Assembly (NCBI RefSeq): GCF_016811995.1
Contig: NZ_CP069159.1
Location: forward strand, 1,178,001 to 1,242,000
Origin: Citrobacter sp. R56
Lineage (GTDB): Bacteria; Pseudomonadota; Gammaproteobacteria; Enterobacterales; Enterobacteriaceae
Length of the DNA stretch: 64,000 nucleotides
Direction of reading: 5' to 3'
In this document: in pieces, positions 52,958 through 63,904 of the stretch
How the letters are laid out: every line of letters starts with the position of its first letter
Numbering within the stretch: position 1 is the first letter of the stretch
Translations under genes and position numbers: made by a program
Notes under the pieces: generated by a model
Databases searched by the model: none
Told to the model about the DNA's origin: nothing
Seen by the model: only the letters and a program-made list of their open reading frames with translations

Positions 52958-53806
52958 TCAGACCAGTTTTTTTACCAGCGCCTCGCTGTGTCTGATACGT
53001 CCCGGAGCGTGTTCCAAATCCTGTTGCACCAACGCCATAAAAAGCACATCGGTGAGCATCATTTGAGCATGCGTGGATGAAATAGCCCCACTACGGGTGG
53101 CCTGCTCCTCCGCAATCGTATACAGGCAATGTGTGGCGCGCTGCTGCAATGCGTTAGGCGTAAATCCGGTGATGGCCAGGATTTTCCCTCCCACCAACAA
53201 TGTTTCATCTGCCGCCAGATTAAGCTCTCTGCGTTCACCCGTGTAGGAGATGGCCAGCAGCAGATCCTCTGAAGAGAGCGCCTGAACCGTCGCCAACAAG
53301 GAGTGCATATCGCGTTCGACGACGGCATTAAAGCCTATCTTCATAAGCTTCCAGGCAAAGTTTTGCGCAACAAGGCCTGAAGCGCCAATCCCGGTCAGGA
53401 CAATTCGGCGGGCGCGACGTAGCATCGTCGCACTCTCGATCAGCTTTTCTTCGCTGTTGACGTCGAGCGTAGCGTGCATCGCCGCCACATTTTCTTTAAT
53501 CAGTTTTTCGCCAACCAGACGCATAGGATCGTCACCACGGATCAGGTTGTGGACGGGAACAGACTGAGGATTCGGATTGCTCACCAGCGCTTCGCTGATT
53601 GCCAGTTTAAGTGCCGGAAATCCTTTAAACCCCATTTTTTGCGCGAATTTCACCACGCTGGACTGACTGATGCCCACTTCGGCGGCAAGCTGCTGCGAAC
53701 TGAGATGCCGCGCGTTATCCGGTTGCGAAAGAAGATAATCCGCAAGCCTCTTGTCGCTTTGGGCAAGATGGGGATAACGTTGACGAATACGGACCAAACA
53801 GTTCAT
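52958..53806 (-). CDS. yfhH: YfhH, RpiR/MurR-family regulator
   Basis: Transcription factor of 282 residues with an N-terminal helix-turn-helix (SSQQLAAEVGISQSSVVKFAQK) and a C-terminal SIS sugar-phosphate domain (ARRIVLTGIGASGLVAQNFA, AISYTGERRE). RpiR proteins usually control nearby sugar-phosphate genes. Here the divergent neighbour is murQ, itself acting on a sugar phosphate, so MurNAc-6-P or GlcNAc-6-P control is likely. AGGAGAG precedes the ATG. In E. coli yfhH has no murQ neighbour. Confidence 0.93.
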   Translation of the reverse strand: MNCLVRIRQRYPHLAQSDKRLADYLLSQPDNARHLSSQQLAAEVGISQSSVVKFAQKMGFKGFPALKLAISEALVSNPNPQSVPVHNLIRGDDPMRLVGEKLIKENVAAMHATLDVNSEEKLIESATMLRRARRIVLTGIGASGLVAQNFAWKLMKIGFNAVVERDMHSLLATVQALSSEDLLLAISYTGERRELNLAADETLLVGGKILAITGFTPNALQQRATHCLYTIAEEQATRSGAISSTHAQMMLTDVLFMALVQQDLEHAPGRIRHSEALVKKLV

Positions 53807-53866
53807 GGGCTCTCCTGGCGAAAACGTGATGGCGACAGCGACACAAATTTCACTCGCCTGAATGAA

Positions 53867-53883
53867 TATAATATTCCATTATA
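53867..53883. promoter_or_regulatory. Palindrome in the yfhH-murQ gap, candidate operator
   Basis: TATAAT, ATTCC, ATTATA form a perfect inverted repeat, and GAATATAATATTC (53864-53876) is a second nested palindrome. It is the only strong dyad in the divergent promoter region and could be the YfhH operator and a murQ -10 region. Confidence 0.5.
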
Positions 53884-53921
53884 GGCAATTAGTTTGAATT
53901 AAAAATTCCTGAGGAGAAAAA

Positions 53922-54815
53922 ATGAATCTCGGCGCGTTAGTTTCAGAAACCCGTAATCCACAGACTATGGACCTCGATGCTTTATCCACGCTTGAGCTGG
54001 TTCATCGTTTTAATCAACAGGATACGCAGGTAGCGCTCGCAGTAAAAGAGACGCTGCCGGAGGTAGCGCGTGCAGTCGATGCCGCTGCAAATGCGTTAAA
54101 GGCAGGAGGGCGCATTATTTATATGGGTGCTGGCACCAGTGGAAGGCTGGGAGTGCTTGATGCGTCTGAATGCCCGCCAACTTTTGGCGTGCCGCATGGG
54201 CTGGTCGTGGGATTAATTGCAGGGGGACCCGGCGCGTTGTTGAAGGCGGTTGAAGGTGCCGAAGATAGTCTGCAGTTAGGGGAAGATGATTTGAAGGCGC
54301 TCAATCTGACCGCGCAGGATCTGGTGGTTGGACTGGCGGCATCAGGTCGCACACCCTACGTGATTGGTGGCTTGAAGTATGCCAACCAGACAGGATGCAC
54401 CACGGTCGCGATTTCCTGTAATCCGGACTCTCCGATCGCACGTGAGGCGGACATTGCGATTTCGCCGGTGGTCGGCCCCGAGGCGCTGACGGGGTCAACG
54501 CGACTGAAATCAGGTACTGCGCAAAAGCTGGTGCTCAATATGATCTCCACTGGCGCGATGGTGAAATTCGGCAAGGTCTATCAAAACCTGATGGTGGATA
54601 TGAAGGCCACCAACGTCAAACTGATCGACAGAGCGTGTCGCATGGTGGTGGAAGCGACAGGGATTACGCGAGAAGACGCTGAGGCGCTTCTGAAACAAAC
54701 CGATTTTGACGTCAAACCGGCCATTCTGATGGCGCTCTCCGGGCTGGACGCGGCAGCCGCCAGAGAAAAACTGTCGGCTCACCAGGGATTTTTACGGGCG
54801 GCATTAGAAAACTAA
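53922..54815 (+). CDS. murQ: MurQ, N-acetylmuramic acid 6-phosphate etherase
   Basis: Cleaves the D-lactyl ether of MurNAc-6-P to give GlcNAc-6-P, used in peptidoglycan recycling. It is 297 residues; the SIS domain has [27 protein letters not shown] with the active-site glutamate, and [10 protein letters not shown] follows. CTGAGGAG precedes the ATG. It is a single gene beside an RpiR regulator, with no murP transporter adjacent, unlike the E. coli K-12 murQP locus. Confidence 0.95.
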   Translation: MNLGALVSETRNPQTMDLDALSTLELVHRFNQQDTQVALAVKETLPEVARAVDAAANALKAGGRIIYMGAGTSGRLGVLDASECPPTFGVPHGLVVGLIAGGPGALLKAVEGAEDSLQLGEDDLKALNLTAQDLVVGLAASGRTPYVIGGLKYANQTGCTTVAISCNPDSPIAREADIAISPVVGPEALTGSTRLKSGTAQKLVLNMISTGAMVKFGKVYQNLMVDMKATNVKLIDRACRMVVEATGITREDAEALLKQTDFDVKPAILMALSGLDAAAAREKLSAHQGFLRAALEN

Positions 54816-54990
54816 ACAGACGAGCATACAGCGACGGGGAGTAAGCCGTTTATCATTGATGTGACACGCTGTGCGCATTAACGATTGTTGCCGGAAAAGT
54901 GATGTTCTATCTGTTAGGCTATTTAATAGCAGTTAGCGCCAGGTTCTCGTTGACCAGGCTTCAGAGTTCAACTTTCCAGAGGTGCAGGGT

Positions 54991-55626
54991 TTGACCAGCC
55001 ACGAGCGTCGTGTCGTATTTTTTGATTTGGATGGTACGTTGCACCAACAGGATATGTTTGGCAGTTTCCTGCGTTATCTGTTGCGTCGCCAGCCGCTGAA
55101 TGTGCTGCTCGTGCTGCCTTTACTGCCGATCATTGCGATTGCGTTGATGATAAAAGGGCGCGCCGCTCGCTGGCCCGTGAGTCTCCTGTTGTGGGGATGT
55201 ACGTTTGGTCACAGCGAAGCGCGTCTGAAAGCGCGTCAGGCTGACTTCGTGCGTTGGTTTCGGGATAACGTCACCGCGTTTCCGATTGTGCAGGAACGAC
55301 TCACCACCTATTTGTTGAGTTCTGATGCCGATATCTGGCTTATCACCGGCTCGCCGCAATCGCTGGTCGAGCAGGTCTATTTTGATACCCCGTGGCTGCC
55401 GCGCGTTAACCTGATCGCCAGTCAGATCCAGCGAGGCTACGGTGGCTGGGTATTGACCTTGCGTTGCCTGGGGCACGAAAAAGTCGCGCAACTTGAGCGG
55501 CAGATTGGCACGCCGCTGCGTCTGTATAGCGGATACAGCGACAGCAAGCAGGACAACCCATTACTCTACTTTTGCCAGCATCGCTGGCGCGTCACGCCAC
55601 GCGGTGAGCTCCAGCAACTGGAATAG
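54991..55626 (+). CDS. pgpC: PgpC (YfhB), phosphatidylglycerophosphatase C
   Basis: Inner-membrane HAD phosphatase that makes phosphatidylglycerol. It is 211 residues. HAD motif I is VVFFDLDGTLHQQD, and there is a membrane segment near residues 36-55 (LNVLLVLPLLPIIAIALMI). Motif II is WLITGSP and the motif IV aspartates are in GYSDSKQDNP. I chose the TTG at 54991 (LTSHERR) because it gives the E. coli length; a GTG three codons upstream is possible. tadA follows after 55 bp. Confidence 0.93.
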   Translation: MTSHERRVVFFDLDGTLHQQDMFGSFLRYLLRRQPLNVLLVLPLLPIIAIALMIKGRAARWPVSLLLWGCTFGHSEARLKARQADFVRWFRDNVTAFPIVQERLTTYLLSSDADIWLITGSPQSLVEQVYFDTPWLPRVNLIASQIQRGYGGWVLTLRCLGHEKVAQLERQIGTPLRLYSGYSDSKQDNPLLYFCQHRWRVTPRGELQQLE

Positions 55627-55651
55627 TGCAAAGCAGAGCGTCTGTGTATAA

Positions 55652-56185
<534 letters not shown>

Positions 56186-56193
56186 ACGTCGCG

Positions 56194-57741
56194 TTACTCT
56201 TTTTCTTTTTCCTTCGGCGGTAACAGTAATGTCGGCGAAGGCGTCAGGTAGGCCGAAGACGACTGCGACAAAAACGAGGAGAGGGAGAGCCTCTCTTTAC
56301 CAAACTCCGCCGCAGACACCGCCGGGTAGTCCTGCGCCAGTTTCAGTGTTTCTGCGGCCTGTTTCTCTTTCTCCTGCAGATAGCCGACCAGGCTTATCTG
56401 ATACTTTCGAATATTTTCCACATAGGCGTAAGCTTCGTGCCCGCGCGCATAGCCGTAGGTCAACTTGCTGTAATACGGTTTCTGGCTGAGCAGCGGCAAG
56501 CGCTGTTTTACATCGGTCCAACTGTCCGGATTCCCTTTGGTTTTTACCGTTAACGCCCGGGCGTCAAGCATGTGCGCATAGCCCATATTGTAAGCGATGA
56601 GCGCAAACCAGATACGCTCTTCTTCGGGGACGGTATCAGGGACTTTGCTCATCATGTCCTGTAGATAACGCGCGCCGCCGCTGATGCTCTGTTCGGCGTC
56701 GGTCCTGTCGGTCAATCCCAGACTCTGGGCGGTATTTCTGGTGAGCATCATCATGCCGCGGACGCCGGTTGGCGAGGTGGCCTGCGCATCCCAGTGGGAT
56801 TCCTGATACGCGATAGCCGCCAGTAAACGCCAGTCAATCTCCTGCGCATACTTCTGAAATAGCGGTTTCAGCTCTGGCAGCACGTTATCTACAGCGCGTA
56901 AGAAGGTGCGGGTATCAACGTAATCAAAGTCGCCGCCGTGACCCAAATATTTTTCTTCCAGTCGCGCCAGAGAACCGTCTTCATTAATGGTGTTAAAAAA
57001 ATCGAGCAGGGCTGCCGAGAGCGTGTTGTCATCATCCAGTTGGCTGAACCAGGTGACCGGTTGCTCATCGGTGACATCCAGCGCAACGGCCAGCTCAGGG
57101 TGTACGCGCTGGAACAAGCTGATGGCCACCGAGTCTGCGATGGTGTACTCCAGTTCGCCACTGATCACCGCTTCCATCAGTTCCGTCGTGCCCTTTTTGT
57201 CATCGACTTTCCAGCTGAGTTCGGGGAACTTTGTCTCTTTCAGGGTGCGTAGGTCATTCAGGACCACATGACTTGGCGCAATGGTGAGTTGGTTTTCATT
57301 CACGGTGGCAAGCGTTCGCGGGCGATATTGTCCGACCCGATAGACCACTTGCTGAGAAACAGAATAGTACGTTGGACCCGATTGGTAGTTTTTCACGCGT
57401 TCGCTGTTATAGACCAGACCTGCGGCCAGCAGGTCGGCCTTGCCACTGTCCAGATCGTCAAACAACTGGCTGATGTTCTGACGTACGGTGACCTTCAGCT
57501 TTACGCCTAAGTAGTTGGCGAACAGCTGCGCCAGCTCATAATCCAGACCGTACTTTTTTCCATTGAGGGTTGAGTAGGTTAGCGGTGAGTCAATGGTACT
57601 GACGCGCAGCTCTCCCCGCGCCTGAATGGCGGCGATACGATTATCGGCTTTACCGAACCAGGGGATTGATGGCCAGAGGGCCGCTGCCAACAGCAGCGTC
57701 AGTATGCCGATGAACAGATAATTAATCTTTAATTTTTTCAA
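56194..57741 (-). CDS. mltF: MltF, membrane-bound lytic transglycosylase F
   Basis: Cuts peptidoglycan glycan strands to 1,6-anhydro ends. It is 515 residues (E. coli 518). An N-terminal signal anchor ([18 protein letters not shown]) is followed by a solute-binding-protein-like domain (about 40-265) and an SLT domain with catalytic [20 protein letters not shown]. The C-terminal tail is Ser/Pro-rich. The start is TTG at 57741, as I recall for E. coli. It is divergent from purL. Confidence 0.95.
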   Translation of the reverse strand: MKKLKINYLFIGILTLLLAAALWPSIPWFGKADNRIAAIQARGELRVSTIDSPLTYSTLNGKKYGLDYELAQLFANYLGVKLKVTVRQNISQLFDDLDSGKADLLAAGLVYNSERVKNYQSGPTYYSVSQQVVYRVGQYRPRTLATVNENQLTIAPSHVVLNDLRTLKETKFPELSWKVDDKKGTTELMEAVISGELEYTIADSVAISLFQRVHPELAVALDVTDEQPVTWFSQLDDDNTLSAALLDFFNTINEDGSLARLEEKYLGHGGDFDYVDTRTFLRAVDNVLPELKPLFQKYAQEIDWRLLAAIAYQESHWDAQATSPTGVRGMMMLTRNTAQSLGLTDRTDAEQSISGGARYLQDMMSKVPDTVPEEERIWFALIAYNMGYAHMLDARALTVKTKGNPDSWTDVKQRLPLLSQKPYYSKLTYGYARGHEAYAYVENIRKYQISLVGYLQEKEKQAAETLKLAQDYPAVSAAEFGKERLSLSSFLSQSSSAYLTPSPTLLLPPKEKEKE

Positions 57742-57906
57742 TTAGTTAATTCTCTGGATCGTGCGGTTTCTCAGCCTGAAAATGTAGTGATTAAAGCCAG
57801 TGTGAGTCATTGATGTGCGGCATTTTGCGTAACAATACGCCAGTTGGCAACTAATTCGGAATCAGTGGCGCATCGGATGATAAGAAACGGCGGTGATTTT
57901 ATTTCC

Positions 57907-57922
57907 ACGCAAACGGTTTCGT
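57907..57922 (+). promoter_or_regulatory. PurR operator of purL
   Basis: ACGCAAACGGTTTCGT matches the PurR box (ACGCAAACGTTTTCNT) with one deviation. A TATAAT -10 lies at 57940-57945, so bound repressor would cover the -35 region. Confidence 0.87.
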
Positions 57923-57997
57923 CAGCGCGCCAGATTCTTTATAATGGCGCCCGTTTCCCCACTTGGGCACACCGAAAGCTTAGAAGACGAGAGACTT

Positions 57998-60900
57998 ATG
58001 ATGGAAATTCTGCGTGGTTCGCCTGCACTGTCTGCATTCCGTATTAACAAACTGCTGGCGCGTTTTCAGGCTGCCAACCTCCAGGTCAACAATATTTACG
58101 CTGAGTATGTCCATTTTGCCTGCCTGAATGCGCCGCTGAACGATGATGAGCATGCGCAGCTTGCCCGTTTGCTGAAGTATGGCCCGAGCTTACGCAGCCA
58201 TACCCCGGAGGGAAAACTGCTGTTAGTTACCCCTCGTCCTGGCACCATCTCTCCCTGGTCTTCCAAAGCAACGGATATTGCACACAACTGTGGCCTGCAA
58301 CAGGTGAGCCGTCTGGAACGTGGCATTGCCTGGTACGTTGACGCTGAGCCGCTCACCGCTGAGCAGTGGCAAAGCGTTGCCGCTGAACTGCACGACCGCA
58401 TGATGGAGACGATTTTCTCCTCGTTGAACGACGCAGAAAAACTGTTTGTTCACCACCAACCGGCACCGGTTGCCAGCGTTGATGTGCTGGGCGAAGGTCG
58501 TCAGGCACTGATTAACGCTAACCTGCGTCTGGGCCTGGCGCTGGCGGATGACGAAATTGATTATCTGCATACTGCCTTCAGCAATCTGGGCCGCAATCCA
58601 AACGACATTGAGCTGTATATGTTCGCCCAGGCGAACTCCGAACACTGCCGTCACAAGATTTTCAACGCCGACTGGGTTATTGATGGCGAACAGCAGCCGA
58701 AGTCGCTTTTCAAGATGATTAAAAACACCTTCGAGACTACGCCGGACCACGTGCTTTCTGCCTATAAAGATAACGCGGCGGTAATGGAAGGTTCTGAAGT
58801 GGGGCGCTACTTTGCCGACCATGAAACGGGTCGTTATGACTTCCATCAGGAGCCAACACACATCCTGATGAAAGTCGAAACCCACAACCACCCGACCGCA
58901 ATTTCGCCGTGGCCAGGTGCTGCGACCGGTTCCGGTGGCGAGATTCGTGACGAAGGCGCGACCGGGCGCGGTGCGAAGCCGAAAGCCGGTCTGGTTGGTT
59001 TCTCCGTTTCTAACCTGCGTATTCCGGGCTTTGAACAGCCGTGGGAAGAAGATTTCGGTAAGCCGGAGCGTATTGTTACCGCGCTGGACATCATGACCGA
59101 AGGCCCGCTGGGCGGCGCCGCATTTAACAACGAATTTGGTCGTCCGGCGCTGAACGGTTACTTCCGTACGTATGAAGAGAAAGTGAATAGCCACAACGGC
59201 GAAGAGCTACGCGGCTATCACAAACCGATCATGCTGGCGGGCGGGATCGGCAACATCCGCGCCGATCACGTACAGAAAGGCGAGATCGTCGTTGGCGCGA
59301 AGCTGATCGTGCTCGGTGGTCCGGCGATGAACATCGGTCTTGGTGGCGGCGCGGCGTCTTCTATGGCGTCCGGCCAGTCCGATGCCGATCTGGACTTCGC
59401 TTCCGTACAGCGCGACAACCCGGAGATGGAACGTCGCTGCCAGGAGGTTATCGACCGTTGCTGGCAGTTGGGCGACGCTAACCCGATCCTGTTTATCCAC
59501 GACGTGGGCGCGGGCGGTCTCTCAAACGCGATGCCGGAGCTGGTGAGCGACGGCGGGCGCGGCGGCAAATTTGAACTGCGTGACATCCTCAGCGACGAGC
59601 CGGGTATGAGCCCGCTGGAAATCTGGTGTAACGAATCCCAGGAACGTTATGTTCTGGCGGTTGCCGCTGACCAGTTGCCGCTGTTTGATGCGCTCTGCAA
59701 GCGTGAGCGCGCGCCGTACGCCGTGATCGGTGAAGCGACCGAAGAACAGCATCTTTCGATGAATGACCGTCATTTCGATAATCAGCCTATCGATCTGCCG
59801 CTGGATGTTCTGTTGGGCAAAACGCCGAAAATGACTCGCGATGTGCAGCGGCTGCAAGCAAAAGGCGACGCGCTGGATCGTCGTGATATTACCGTTGCCG
59901 ATGCGGTCAACCGCGTACTGCATTTACCTGCAGTGGCGGAAAAAACGTTCCTCGTCACCATCGGAGACCGTACCGTCACCGGTATGGTGGCGCGCGATCA
60001 GATGGTTGGCCCGTGGCAGGTTCCGGTGGCGAACTGTGCGGTTACCACCGCGAGCCTTGACAGCTACTACGGCGAAGCCATGTCGCTGGGCGAACGTGCG
60101 CCGGTCGCGTTGCTGGATTTCTCCGCGTCCGCCCGTCTGGCGGTTGGGGAAGCGCTCACCAACATCGCGGCGACGCAGATTGGTGATATCAAACGTATCA
60201 AACTGTCTGCAAACTGGATGGCGGCAGCAGGCCACCCGGGCGAAGATGCCGGCTTGTATGAAGCTGTAAAAGCGGTGGGTGAAGAACTCTGTCCGGCGTT
60301 GGATCTGACCATTCCGGTGGGCAAAGACTCTATGTCGATGAAAACCCGCTGGCAGGAAGGCAGCGAGCAGCGCGAGATGACCTCTCCATTATCGCTGGTG
60401 ATCACCGCGTTTGCCCGCGTGGAAGACGTCCGTCACACCATCACGCCGCAGCTCTCCACGGAAGATAACGCCCTGCTGCTGATTGACCTTGGCAAGGGCC
60501 ATAACGCGCTGGGGGCAACAGCGCTGGCGCAGGTTTACCGTCAGCTTGGCGACAAACCGGCAGACGTGCGTGACGTCGCGCAGCTGAAAGGCTTTTATGA
60601 TGCGATGCAGGCGCTGGTGGCGCAGCGCAAACTGCTGGCTTACCACGACCGTTCTGATGGCGGTTTGTTGGTGACGCTGGCTGAGATGGCCTTTACCGGT
60701 CACTGCGGCATTCGGGCGGATATCACTGCCCTGGGCGACGATCGTCTGGCGGCGCTGTTTAACGAAGAGCTGGGGGCCGTCATTCAGGTTCGTGCGGCGG
60801 ATCGTCAGGCCGTCGAAACCGTGTTGGCGCAACATGGTCTTGGCGACTGCGTTCACGCGTTAGGTCAGGCCGTTTCCGGTGACCGTTTTGTTATCGAAGC

Positions 60901-61885
60901 GGATGGCCAGGTTGTCTTCAGCGAAAGCCGTACCACCTTGCGTACCTGGTGGGCTGAAACCACGTGGCAAATGCAGCGTCTGCGAGACAACCCTGAATGT
61001 GCCGATCAGGAACATCAGGCGAAAACCAACGATGCCGATCCTGGCCTTAATGTGAAGCTGTCGTTTGATATCAGCGAAGATATCGCTGCGCCATACATCG
61101 CGACCGGCGCACGTCCAAAAGTCGCGGTGCTGCGCGAACAGGGCGTCAACTCGCATGTGGAAATGGCAGCTGCTTTCCACCGTGCGGGCTTTGATGCAAT
61201 CGATGTACACATGAGTGACTTGCTGGCGGGGCGCACTGGTCTTGATGACTTCCAGGCGCTGGTGGCGTGTGGCGGCTTCTCTTACGGCGACGTGCTGGGG
61301 GCGGGTGAAGGTTGGGCGAAATCGATCCTCTTTAACAACCGCGTGCGTGATGCGTTTGAAACCTTCTTCCACCGTCCGCAAACGCTGGCGCTTGGCGTGT
61401 GTAATGGCTGCCAGATGATGTCCAATCTGCGTGAGCTGATCCCAGGCAGCGATCTGTGGCCGCGCTTTGTGCGTAACCATTCCGACCGTTTTGAAGCGCG
61501 CTTTAGTTTGGTAGAAGTGACCCAAAGCCCATCTCTGTTACTGCAGGGAATGGTGGGCTCACAGATGCCGATTGCGGTTTCTCATGGGGAAGGGCGTGTG
61601 GAAGTGCGTGATGGTGCGCATTTGGCTCAGCTTGAGAGCAAAGGTCTGGTGGCGCTGCGCTATGTCGATAACTTCGGCAAAGTGACCGAAACCTACCCGG
61701 CGAACCCGAACGGCTCGCCGAACGGGATTACGGCGGTGACCACTGAAAATGGCCGCGTGACCATCATGATGCCGCATCCGGAGCGCGTTTTCCGCACGGT
61801 GAGCAACTCCTGGCATCCGGAAAACTGGGGCGAGGACAGCCCGTGGATGCGCATCTTCCGTAACGCGCGTAAGCAGTTAGGTTAA
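57998..61885 (+). CDS. purL: PurL, phosphoribosylformylglycinamidine synthase
   Basis: Fourth step of purine synthesis, FGAR to FGAM using glutamine and ATP. It is 1295 residues from [15 protein letters not shown]. An N-terminal PurS-like part and linker come first, then two PurM-like halves ([57 protein letters not shown]). The C-terminal class I glutaminase has the nucleophile in [12 protein letters not shown] and HGEGR. It is under PurR control upstream, with a REP-like hairpin downstream. Confidence 0.98.
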   Translation: MMEILRGSPALSAFRINKLLARFQAANLQVNNIYAEYVHFACLNAPLNDDEHAQLARLLKYGPSLRSHTPEGKLLLVTPRPGTISPWSSKATDIAHNCGLQQVSRLERGIAWYVDAEPLTAEQWQSVAAELHDRMMETIFSSLNDAEKLFVHHQPAPVASVDVLGEGRQALINANLRLGLALADDEIDYLHTAFSNLGRNPNDIELYMFAQANSEHCRHKIFNADWVIDGEQQPKSLFKMIKNTFETTPDHVLSAYKDNAAVMEGSEVGRYFADHETGRYDFHQEPTHILMKVETHNHPTAISPWPGAATGSGGEIRDEGATGRGAKPKAGLVGFSVSNLRIPGFEQPWEEDFGKPERIVTALDIMTEGPLGGAAFNNEFGRPALNGYFRTYEEKVNSHNGEELRGYHKPIMLAGGIGNIRADHVQKGEIVVGAKLIVLGGPAMNIGLGGGAASSMASGQSDADLDFASVQRDNPEMERRCQEVIDRCWQLGDANPILFIHDVGAGGLSNAMPELVSDGGRGGKFELRDILSDEPGMSPLEIWCNESQERYVLAVAADQLPLFDALCKRERAPYAVIGEATEEQHLSMNDRHFDNQPIDLPLDVLLGKTPKMTRDVQRLQAKGDALDRRDITVADAVNRVLHLPAVAEKTFLVTIGDRTVTGMVARDQMVGPWQVPVANCAVTTASLDSYYGEAMSLGERAPVALLDFSASARLAVGEALTNIAATQIGDIKRIKLSANWMAAAGHPGEDAGLYEAVKAVGEELCPALDLTIPVGKDSMSMKTRWQEGSEQREMTSPLSLVITAFARVEDVRHTITPQLSTEDNALLLIDLGKGHNALGATALAQVYRQLGDKPADVRDVAQLKGFYDAMQALVAQRKLLAYHDRSDGGLLVTLAEMAFTGHCGIRADITALGDDRLAALFNEELGAVIQVRAADRQAVETVLAQHGLGDCVHALGQAVSGDRFVIEADGQVVFSESRTTLRTWWAETTWQMQRLRDNPECADQEHQAKTNDADPGLNVKLSFDISEDIAAPYIATGARPKVAVLREQGVNSHVEMAAAFHRAGFDAIDVHMSDLLAGRTGLDDFQALVACGGFSYGDVLGAGEGWAKSILFNNRVRDAFETFFHRPQTLALGVCNGCQMMSNLRELIPGSDLWPRFVRNHSDRFEARFSLVEVTQSPSLLLQGMVGSQMPIAVSHGEGRVEVRDGAHLAQLESKGLVALRYVDNFGKVTETYPANPNGSPNGITAVTTENGRVTIMMPHPERVFRTVSNSWHPENWGEDSPWMRIFRNARKQLG

Positions 61886-61900
61886 TCAACACCTGCGAAA

Positions 61901-61928
61901 GGCCCGGTAGCCTGATGCTTACCGGGCC
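61901..61928. repeat. Perfect inverted repeat after purL (REP-like)
   Basis: GGCCCGGTA (61901-61909) and TACCGGGCC (61920-61928) pair perfectly; GGCCGGATAAA follows. There is no T run, so it is probably a REP unit protecting the purL mRNA end. Confidence 0.7.
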
Positions 61929-61978
61929 AGCTAAATGGCAGGCCGGATAAAACGAAATAGCCAACCGTGGACGCTTTT

Positions 61979-62092
61979 TGTCGGGGAATCACGACAAAGG
62001 GTAGATTGCGGTGTCTCCAAAAGGAGACGTTTAATTGATTGATTTTTATAGAGTGTGCTGAGTTTGAGATTTGGTGTCTCTTTTTGACGACA
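61979..62092 (+). promoter_or_regulatory. Three GlrR activator sites upstream of glmY
   Basis: TGTC-N10-GACA type sites occur at 61979-61996, 62012-62029 (last base G) and 62075-62092. GlrR, the partner of GlrK encoded downstream, binds such sites to activate glmY through sigma-54. The surrounding 61929-62180 DNA is otherwise AT-rich with no gene. Confidence 0.8.
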
Positions 62093-62181
62093 TAAAGGCG
62101 AAATCTTACTCACTTTGGCTTTGCTGCTTTTTTGTCATAAAGTTAAATAAAATCATGATGTTAATATAATGCTTTAACTAT

Positions 62182-62198
62182 TGGCATGGTTTCTGCAT
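62182..62198 (+). promoter_or_regulatory. sigma-54 promoter of glmY (overlapping sigma-70 -10)
   Basis: TGGCATGGTTTCTGCAT has the -24 GG and -12 GC of sigma-54 promoters, 11 bases before the RNA start. CATAAT next to it can serve as a sigma-70 -10, the dual arrangement known for glmY. Confidence 0.82.
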
Positions 62199-62208
62199 AA
62201 TACTAAGC

Positions 62209-62392
62209 AGTGGCTCATTCACCTTCTTATGTCAGCCCCTTCGGGACGTGCTACATAAACTTCGAATGACGCACAACAAGGTGCCTGCCGTCCAACATCT
62301 GATAATAGCGCTGCTTTATCAACCATCGGGCGAAACGTCGAGTTAGGCACCGCCTTATTCCATAACAGAGCCGGGTTAAGCCCGGCTTTGTT
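62209..62392 (+). ncRNA. glmY: GlmY small RNA
   Basis: The segment from AGTGGCTCATTCAC to the terminator GCCGGGTTAAGCCCGGCTTT matches E. coli GlmY almost throughout as I recall it, about 184 nt before processing. GlmY sequesters RapZ so that GlmZ can activate glmS translation, sensing glucosamine-6-phosphate. It lies between purL and glrK, as in E. coli. Confidence 0.93.
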
Positions 62393-62450
62393 GTATCTGA
62401 GGTTTCCCTCAGTTAGCATCCTTCTATTCGTCTCCGATGAGAGTAACGCT

Positions 62451-63881
62451 TTGAAGCGCTGGTCTGTATTTCCCCGGTCATTACGCCAATTGGTTATGCT
62501 GGCATTCCTGCTGATCCTGCTTCCTTTATTGGTGCTGGCATGGCAGGCATGGCAAAGTCTCAATGCCCTGAGTGCGCAGGCGGCGTTAACCAACCGCACA
62601 ACCCTGATTGATGCTCGTCGTAGCGAGGCGATGACCAATGCGGCGCTCGGGATGGAACGCAGCTATCGTCAGTACTGTGTGCTGGACGATCCTACGCTTG
62701 CGAAGGTCTATCACGGCCAACGAAAGCGCTACAGTGAAATGCTGGACGCGCATGCCGGCGTACTGCCGGATGACAAGCTTTATCAGGCATTGCGTCAGGA
62801 TCTGAACGCGCTTACCCAACTACGCTGTACAAACAGCGGTCCGGATGCGGCGGCAGCGGCAAGCCTGGAAGCGTTTGCTCACGCCAACACCGAGATGGTG
62901 CAGGCGACGCGAACCGTTATTTTCTCTCGCGGTCAACAGCTTCAGCAGGAAATTGCCGAGCGCGGACAGTTCTTTGGCTGGCAGGCGCTGGTGCTGTTTC
63001 TGGTCAGCCTGGCCATGGTGCTGCTCTTCACCCGTATGATCATTGGGCCGGTAAAAGGGATTGAGCGGATGATTAATCGGCTAGGGGAAGGGCGTTCGCT
63101 GGGGAATGCCGTTTCGTTTACCGGTCCCCGTGAACTACGCTCAGTGGGCCAACGTATTATCTGGTTGAGCGAGCGTTTGTCCTGGCTTGAATCACAACGT
63201 CACCAATTTTTACGCCATCTCTCACATGAACTGAAAACGCCGCTGGCCAGTATGCGCGAGGGAACAGAGCTGTTGGCCGATCAGGTTGTGGGGCCGCTGA
63301 CGCCTGAGCAAAAAGAGGTGGTCGGCATTCTCGACAACAGCAGCCGTAACTTACAGAAGTTGATTGAGCAACTGCTTGATTACAACAGAAAACTGGCAGA
63401 TAGCGCCATTGAACTGGAAAGCGTTGAGATTGAACCGCTGGTCGATATGGTGGTTTCCGCTCACAGTTTGCCAGCCCGCGCTAAAATGATGCATACCGAC
63501 GTCAGACTGGATGCGAATACGTGCCTGGCGGAGCCGATGCTATTGATGAGCGTGCTGGACAATCTTTACTCCAATGCGGTGCACTATGGTGCTGAATCCG
63601 GTAACATTTGTATCAGTAGCCGTCTGCAGGGTGCCACGGTACATATTGACGTCACAAATACCGGCACCCCGATTCCAGAAACAGAAAGAGCCATGATTTT
63701 CGAGCCGTTTTTCCAGGGGAGCCATCAGAGAAAAGGGGCTGTGAAGGGCAGCGGGCTGGGATTAAGCATCGCCAGGGACTGTATCCGTCGTATGCAGGGA
63801 GAACTTTATCTGGTCGATGAGAATGCGCAAGAGGTGTGTTTCCGCATAGAGCTGCCGCTATCTGCATCGAAAAACCATTAA
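62451..63881 (+). CDS. glrK: GlrK (QseE), sensor histidine kinase
   Basis: Membrane kinase phosphorylating GlrR, which activates glmY. It is 476 residues from a TTG (LKRWSVFPRSLRQ) with GAGAG upstream; the open frame to 62388 overlaps the glmY terminator. Two membrane segments (about 14-33 and 175-195) bracket a periplasmic helical sensor. HAMP, the phosphoacceptor in FLRHLSHELKTPLASMREG, and the ATP-binding motifs (DNLYSNAVHYG, GSGLGLSIARD) follow. qseG begins two bases after the stop. Confidence 0.95.
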   Translation: MKRWSVFPRSLRQLVMLAFLLILLPLLVLAWQAWQSLNALSAQAALTNRTTLIDARRSEAMTNAALGMERSYRQYCVLDDPTLAKVYHGQRKRYSEMLDAHAGVLPDDKLYQALRQDLNALTQLRCTNSGPDAAAAASLEAFAHANTEMVQATRTVIFSRGQQLQQEIAERGQFFGWQALVLFLVSLAMVLLFTRMIIGPVKGIERMINRLGEGRSLGNAVSFTGPRELRSVGQRIIWLSERLSWLESQRHQFLRHLSHELKTPLASMREGTELLADQVVGPLTPEQKEVVGILDNSSRNLQKLIEQLLDYNRKLADSAIELESVEIEPLVDMVVSAHSLPARAKMMHTDVRLDANTCLAEPMLLMSVLDNLYSNAVHYGAESGNICISSRLQGATVHIDVTNTGTPIPETERAMIFEPFFQGSHQRKGAVKGSGLGLSIARDCIRRMQGELYLVDENAQEVCFRIELPLSASKNH

Positions 63882-63904
63882 AAATGAAGCTAAGTCTGGT
63901 GAGT

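Noticed and set aside
58223-59194. 323-codon minus-strand ORF within purL
   Set aside because: Antisense shadow of purL with no independent signals.
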